DNA from: JACCZZ01 sp044227805
GTDB taxonomy: Bacteria > Bacteroidota > Bacteroidia > Chitinophagales > UBA10324
Direction of reading: 5' to 3'
Assembly (NCBI GenBank): GCA_044227805.1
Contig: JBGAWA010000001.1
Location: 1 to 64,000 of the forward strand
DNA: 64,000 nt
This document shows positions 60,136 through 64,000 of the stretch, in pieces. Under the pieces are notes generated by a model. It was not told the origin of the DNA. It saw nothing but the letters and a program-made list of their open reading frames with translations, and did no database searches. The position numbers and the translations under genes were made by a program. Within the stretch, counting starts at the first letter, position 1. The number at the start of each line of letters is the position of its first letter.

Positions 60136-61797
60136 ATGAAACAACCCTTCATCATTCTGGTGGATGACGATGAGCAGGTGCTGCACGCCATTCAAAGGGA
60201 TATCAGAAATGAATATCGTGATGCCTATCGCATCAGTGGCAATGCATCAGCCATAGAAGCCCTGGAGCTCATCAAAGCGCTTCACCTCAAAAATGAAACA
60301 ATAGCCTTGATCATCTCCGATCAGCGCATGCCTGAAATGGAAGGCATTGATTTCCTTTCCAGGGCCAAAGAGATTTATCCTGATACGCGAACAATCTTAC
60401 TCACGGCTTATTCTGATATCGAAGCGGCAATCAGGGCGATCAACCTGATCAAACTGGACTATTACCTGCTGAAGCCCTGGAATCCACCGGAAGAAAAACT
60501 TTATCCTGTTGTAGATGATTTACTGGATGAATGGAACGCGCTTTATAAACCTGATCATGAAGGCATCCGCATAGTTGGGTTTCAATGGTCGCCCAAGTCA
60601 CATAGGCTGAAAGAATTTCTTTCCGGAAACCTGATTCCCTTTTTATGGCTGGATGTTGAAACAAATAAAGGTGCTGAAAAATACCTTGCGAGCGCAAATG
60701 TGACCGCTGCTGAATTACCGCTGGTCATTCTGAAAGACGGCTCCTTCCTTTCAGACCCGGCTTTGCCAGATCTTGCAGCACATGTCGGGCTGCAACAAAC
60801 CGCCAGCCACGAGGTATACGACGTATTGATTGCAGGAGCCGGGCCGGCAGGACTGGCCGCTTCGGTGTATGGCTCGTGCGAAGGGTTGAAGACCTTGCTG
60901 ATTGAAAAAAATAACCCTGGCGGACAAGCCGGCAGCAGTGCGAGAATTGAAAATTATCTTGGCTTTCCCAAAGGCCTATCCGGCGCCGAACTCAGTCAGC
61001 GGGCCATTGCACAAACCCTCCGGTTCGGAACAGAAATACTCACCCCCAAGAGTGTAAAAAACATTCGTATTCAGGACGGATATAAGATTGTGGAGATGAC
61101 GGATGGTATGCAGGTAATGTGTAAATCCATCGTGATAGCAACAGGGGTTGAATACAGGAAGCTGGATATTCCCGGTATTGAAAACTTTACGGGTGCTGGC
61201 ATTTATTATGGATCCGCTTCCGTGGAGGCGCGCGCCTGCAGAGATGAATGCGTTTATATTGTTGGAGGAGCTAACTCAGCTTGCCAGGCAGCACTTCACA
61301 TCAGCAAGTTTGCCAGGGAAGTGAACCTGCTCATCAGACGCGATTCCATAAAAAGCACTGCTGCCAATTACCTTGCTGAAAATATTGGCAAAACGCCGAA
61401 TATCCATGTTCACCCACATACAGTGATCATCCGGGTGGAAGGCAATAAAGAACTGGAAAAAATTACACTGAAGAATGGAGCTACGGGAGAAGAAAAGACG
61501 GTGTCGGCCAAAGCGCTGTTTATTTATATCGGAGCCAAACCCGGTACTACCTGGCTGAATGATCTGGTGCTGAAAGATGAAGCTGGTTTCATTGTTACCG
61601 GAAGCGACTTATTAAAAACAAAATCATTTAATTCGATCTGGAAACTTCAGCGGGAACCTTATATGGCGGAAACAAGTGTGCCCGGAATTTTTGCCTCAGG
61701 TGATGTGCGTTTCGGTGCCATGACTGGCATTTCTGCGGCGGTGGGAGAAGGCGCCATGGCTATTCGGTTTGTCCGGAAATACCTTAGTGAAATGTAA
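60136..61797 (+). CDS. Receiver / thioredoxin-fold / FAD reductase fusion protein
   Basis: The 553-residue product is a three-part fusion. Residues 1-130 are a receiver domain with acidic pocket D10-D12, phosphoacceptor D62 (LIISDQRMPEM), the switch Thr in ILLTAYSD and the Lys in LLKPWNPPEE. Residues about 145-225 look like a glutaredoxin/thioredoxin-type fold, but WSPKSH stands where C-x-x-C would be. Residues 230-553 resemble thioredoxin reductase: FAD motif 'DVLIAGAGPAGLAASVYGSC', then 'NPGGQAGSSARIENYLGFPK', 'VYIVGGANSACQAALHISKF' and 'FASGDVRFGAMTGISAAVGE'. The redox CATC motif of true TrxB is replaced by SASVEA (about 360-365). It probably transfers electrons from NAD(P)H through FAD to a non-disulfide acceptor, under phosphorylation control by the adjacent kinase; this is inference. 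Confidence 0.92.
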   Translation: MKQPFIILVDDDEQVLHAIQRDIRNEYRDAYRISGNASAIEALELIKALHLKNETIALIISDQRMPEMEGIDFLSRAKEIYPDTRTILLTAYSDIEAAIRAINLIKLDYYLLKPWNPPEEKLYPVVDDLLDEWNALYKPDHEGIRIVGFQWSPKSHRLKEFLSGNLIPFLWLDVETNKGAEKYLASANVTAAELPLVILKDGSFLSDPALPDLAAHVGLQQTASHEVYDVLIAGAGPAGLAASVYGSCEGLKTLLIEKNNPGGQAGSSARIENYLGFPKGLSGAELSQRAIAQTLRFGTEILTPKSVKNIRIQDGYKIVEMTDGMQVMCKSIVIATGVEYRKLDIPGIENFTGAGIYYGSASVEARACRDECVYIVGGANSACQAALHISKFAREVNLLIRRDSIKSTAANYLAENIGKTPNIHVHPHTVIIRVEGNKELEKITLKNGATGEEKTVSAKALFIYIGAKPGTTWLNDLVLKDEAGFIVTGSDLLKTKSFNSIWKLQREPYMAETSVPGIFASGDVRFGAMTGISAAVGEGAMAIRFVRKYLSEM

Positions 61798-62002
61798 TAT
61801 GCTGACTGCTGATAAAAAGAGAACCAATTTTGAGCAATTACTTGAAGGATGCATTCAAGGCTCATCATCTACCATAGACTTGGTTCCGGACTTTTCCATT
61901 TTAAATTCCAAATAAATAAGACGACAAGCGGCTCGGCTGAGATAGATCGAATCGCCTCTCATTTCTTTCCATCTATCTTCATTTTCCCCAATAACACACG
62001 CT

Positions 62003-62974
62003 ATGACCAAGCAACAGGTGCTACATACCCTTAAAAAACATTTGCAAACGGCAATAGCACTCGAACATTCTACTTTACCACCCTACCTTACGGCTTATTG
62101 GAGTATTCAAGGCAATTCTGAAAATGCATTACATGTTAAAAATTATTTCCTCTCTGTAATACAGGAAGAAATGCTGCACATGGCAATGGCATGTAATATT
62201 CTGAATGCGATTGGCGGCACACCAAAAATCAATGATCCTTTGACTTTACCAGCATTTCCCTGTTCCTTGCCCGGCCATAGCAAAACCAACAATGCCTTTC
62301 TTGTGCACCTGGATAAATGCTGTCCGCAATCCGTAACCAATTTTGTGCAGATAGAAATGCCGGAAGAATTCATGGGTAGCAAGCACCATGCAGACGGATG
62401 GTGTACCATTGGTGAATTTTATGATGAGATAACGACTTTGATACGGCACAATTCACTCAGTGATACTGATTTTACATTTGGAAAGCAGCTGGACAATTCC
62501 TTTAATCCCGGGAAAGGTAAATTATATAGCGTTCGAAACAGGCAGGATGCGCTGAACGCATTGGATGAAATAATTGATCAGGGAGAAGGCCATTCCGGGA
62601 AACTTTATAATAAAGATCATGAACTCACGCATTACTGGAAATTTTTTGCCATCCGCGATCTGATGCAAAAGAACCTATGGCACTATGAAGAGGAAGTGAT
62701 AAATATGGCCAGAGATCCGGATGAAAAATACTTTACAGCCGAAGCCAGGCAGCTCAATAACCATTTCAACATGCTCTACAGCGAGTTGCTGGACGCGATG
62801 CAAGCAGCATTCACCAGTGAGACACCATTACTTGATGAACCGATAAGAATTATGTATTTGCTGAAAGAACCAGCCAGTGAACTCATGCAAATACCATTGG
62901 TAGGGAAAGAAGGTAATGCAGGTCCTACGTTCCGGTATATGCGGCAGGACAAGAGAATCAGCTTGCTGCCATAG
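62003..62974 (+). CDS. Ferritin-like domain protein (VioB/iminophenyl-pyruvate dimer synthase-type)
   Basis: The 323-residue product matches the ferritin-like family related to the C-terminal part of VioB. The four-helix bundle begins 'LKKHLQTAIALEHSTLPPYL', with Glu and His ligands in 'AIALEHSTLPPYLTAYWSI' (about residues 17-35) and 'SVIQEEMLHMAMACNILNAI' (about 51-70). A later ligand pair may be in 'IIDQGEGHSGKLYNKDHE' and 'ELTHYWKFFAI'. The C-terminal part, 'NMLYSELLDAMQAAF', closes the bundle. Homologues are di-iron or related enzymes in natural-product contexts, but no biosynthetic cluster is present here. It is 205 nt after the flavoreductase fusion and may be independent. Confidence 0.85.
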   Translation: MTKQQVLHTLKKHLQTAIALEHSTLPPYLTAYWSIQGNSENALHVKNYFLSVIQEEMLHMAMACNILNAIGGTPKINDPLTLPAFPCSLPGHSKTNNAFLVHLDKCCPQSVTNFVQIEMPEEFMGSKHHADGWCTIGEFYDEITTLIRHNSLSDTDFTFGKQLDNSFNPGKGKLYSVRNRQDALNALDEIIDQGEGHSGKLYNKDHELTHYWKFFAIRDLMQKNLWHYEEEVINMARDPDEKYFTAEARQLNNHFNMLYSELLDAMQAAFTSETPLLDEPIRIMYLLKEPASELMQIPLVGKEGNAGPTFRYMRQDKRISLLP

Positions 62975-63278
62975 CACAAATTCCTCATTCAAAGTTCGTT
63001 CAAAAAATTTTGCGACGTAATAACAATTTTCCTTTTATCCATCATTTACGCTGCAATCAGCAGTGACGTCAGATTATTTGAATGAAGCTTCCTGTTACAA
63101 ATTAACTGCTGTGTATTCAATGGTCGCAACCCTTTCACCCTGTCCATTCACTCATTGTTAATGGTTACGTAATTTTATAGTATAAACACAAGCGAGAATG
63201 AAAATATTTCAACAAGTTGTTTCCGGGTTGGAAACGCAGGTTACCGCTCGTGCAACAGCTGTCTAAATCTTGTACAAC
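62975..63278. other. Intergenic region, no gene seen
   Basis: About 300 AT-rich bases between the ferritin-like gene and the PLP-enzyme gene. I find no open frame of interest, no repeat copy, no tRNA and no recognisable SAM or cobalamin riboswitch. Confidence 0.6.
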
Positions 63279-64000
63279 ATGGATACCAGTCATAAATTCA
63301 AGCCTGAGAGCCTGATGATGTCCTATGGTTATAAGCCATCACTTTCAGAAGGTGCGATCAAGTCACCTGTTTTTCAGACCTCCACCTTTGTTTTCAAAAG
63401 CGCCGAAGAAGGCAAAGCTTTTTTTGAAGTCGCCTACGGTTTACGAGAAAAAAGAATTAACGAAAAGCCCGGTTTGATTTACAGCCGTATTAACAATCCT
63501 GATCTTGAAATTTTAGAAAACCGTTTAACCCTGTGGGATGAAGCGGAAGACTGTGCTGTTTTTGAGAGTGGTATGTCCGCTATCAGCACGGTGTTGCTGG
63601 AGTTTCTGCAACCCGGAGACCTGCTGCTGTTCAGCACGCCGGTTTATGGTGGAACCGATCACCTCATTCATCATTTCCTCACAAGGTTCGGCATCCATGT
63701 ATTGGCATTCAAGCCAGGAATGGATCAGCATGAAATCGAAAACCTGATTGAACAGACCGGATGGGCAGATAAACTGGCGATGATTTTTGTAGAGACACCT
63801 GCTAATCCCACCAATGCGCTCATTGATATTGCCTGTTGCAAGGCTATAGCGGATAAATACAGTACGAGAACCAGGCAGGTCTATTTGTCGGTTGACAACA
63901 CCTATATGGGTCCTCTCTGGCAACACCCGTTGAAGTTAGGTGCGGATTTTTCAATTTATTCCGCTACCAAATATATTGGCGGTCATAGTGATGTAATTGC
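63279..64000 (+). CDS. Cys/Met-metabolism PLP-dependent enzyme, partial at window end
   Basis: The reading frame starts ATG at 63279 (MDTSHKFKPESLMMSYGYKP) and is still open at 64000, giving 240 codons of an enzyme usually about 400-430 residues long. Landmarks of the trans-sulfuration family are 'GAIKSPVFQTSTFVFKSAEE', 'LIYSRINNPDLEILENRLTL', 'CAVFESGMSAISTVLLEFL' (phosphate-binding GM region), 'STPVYGGTDHLI', 'ETPANPTNALIDI', 'SVDNTYMGPL' and the PLP lysine in 'YSATKYIGGHSDVI'. It is a cystathionine gamma-synthase or methionine gamma-lyase type protein; the exact reaction cannot be told from the N-terminal half. Confidence 0.92.
   Translation, partial: MDTSHKFKPESLMMSYGYKPSLSEGAIKSPVFQTSTFVFKSAEEGKAFFEVAYGLREKRINEKPGLIYSRINNPDLEILENRLTLWDEAEDCAVFESGMSAISTVLLEFLQPGDLLLFSTPVYGGTDHLIHHFLTRFGIHVLAFKPGMDQHEIENLIEQTGWADKLAMIFVETPANPTNALIDIACCKAIADKYSTRTRQVYLSVDNTYMGPLWQHPLKLGADFSIYSATKYIGGHSDVI

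Overview
The window looks like chromosome from a Bacteroidota bacterium, probably a Chitinophagales/Sphingobacteriales-like lineage. Direct support: a complete gldK-gldL-gldM-gldN run with a porP/sprF homologue (type IX secretion/gliding apparatus), five intact secreted proteins ending in a YPNP-type T9SS sorting domain plus one decayed one, Bacteroidota-type promoter boxes (TAnnTTTG), and Bacteroidota-typical families (DUF4271, DUF4783, DUF5522, NamZ/DUF1343). The lineage below phylum level is inference. I see no rRNA, tRNA, CRISPR array, prophage or insertion sequence.

Layout. 1-1050: a stack of dispersed palindromic repeats around a broken T9SS sorting-domain gene. 1121-7015 (minus): porP, gldK, gldL, gldM, gldN, closed by a strong terminator. 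7280-10906 (minus): BamA-like barrel, DUF4271 membrane protein, uroporphyrinogen-III-synthase-like protein. 11195-25999: housekeeping genes (hemW, lysS, metK, carA, ispE) mixed with a leucine-rich-repeat protein, a CDF metal exporter, a stand-alone receiver, a secreted T9SS protein, a Tat-type amine oxidase and a DUF58 protein. 26233-33615: a large LRR/SdrD-like T9SS cargo, trxA, an unrecognised small basic protein, dnaE and a SUI1 protein. 34191-45110: a fibronectin-III/sulfatase T9SS cargo, nadC with DUF4783, then gpmI - lipoprotein - NlpC/P60 - nnr - NlpC/P60, then purB and DUF5522. 45103-51189: LolC/E-like permease, NamZ-like muramidase, fmt, dapF and a DegP/HtrA protease. 51623-56697: two tandem beta-helix/PKD T9SS cargos. 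57088-64000: isocitrate dehydrogenase, a cyclic-nucleotide-domain histidine kinase followed 4 nt later by a receiver/thioredoxin-fold/flavin-reductase fusion, a ferritin-like protein, and the start of a Cys/Met PLP enzyme cut by the window edge.

How it fits together. The Gld/Por genes build the periplasmic core and motor that would export the T9SS cargos spread through the window. Envelope genes (BamA-like, LolC/E-like, DegP, two NlpC/P60 peptidases, NamZ, dapF) give the region a cell-surface flavour, but most of these are ordinary chromosomal genes.

Most unusual points: (i) a roughly 160-bp, triple-hairpin intergenic repeat family with over a dozen full, partial or decayed copies in 64 kb, one of which supplies the C-terminus and stop codon of a gene; (ii) the two-gene phosphorelay whose output is a flavin reductase lacking the usual redox cysteine pair; (iii) a probable CTG-started lipoprotein gene overlapping nnr.
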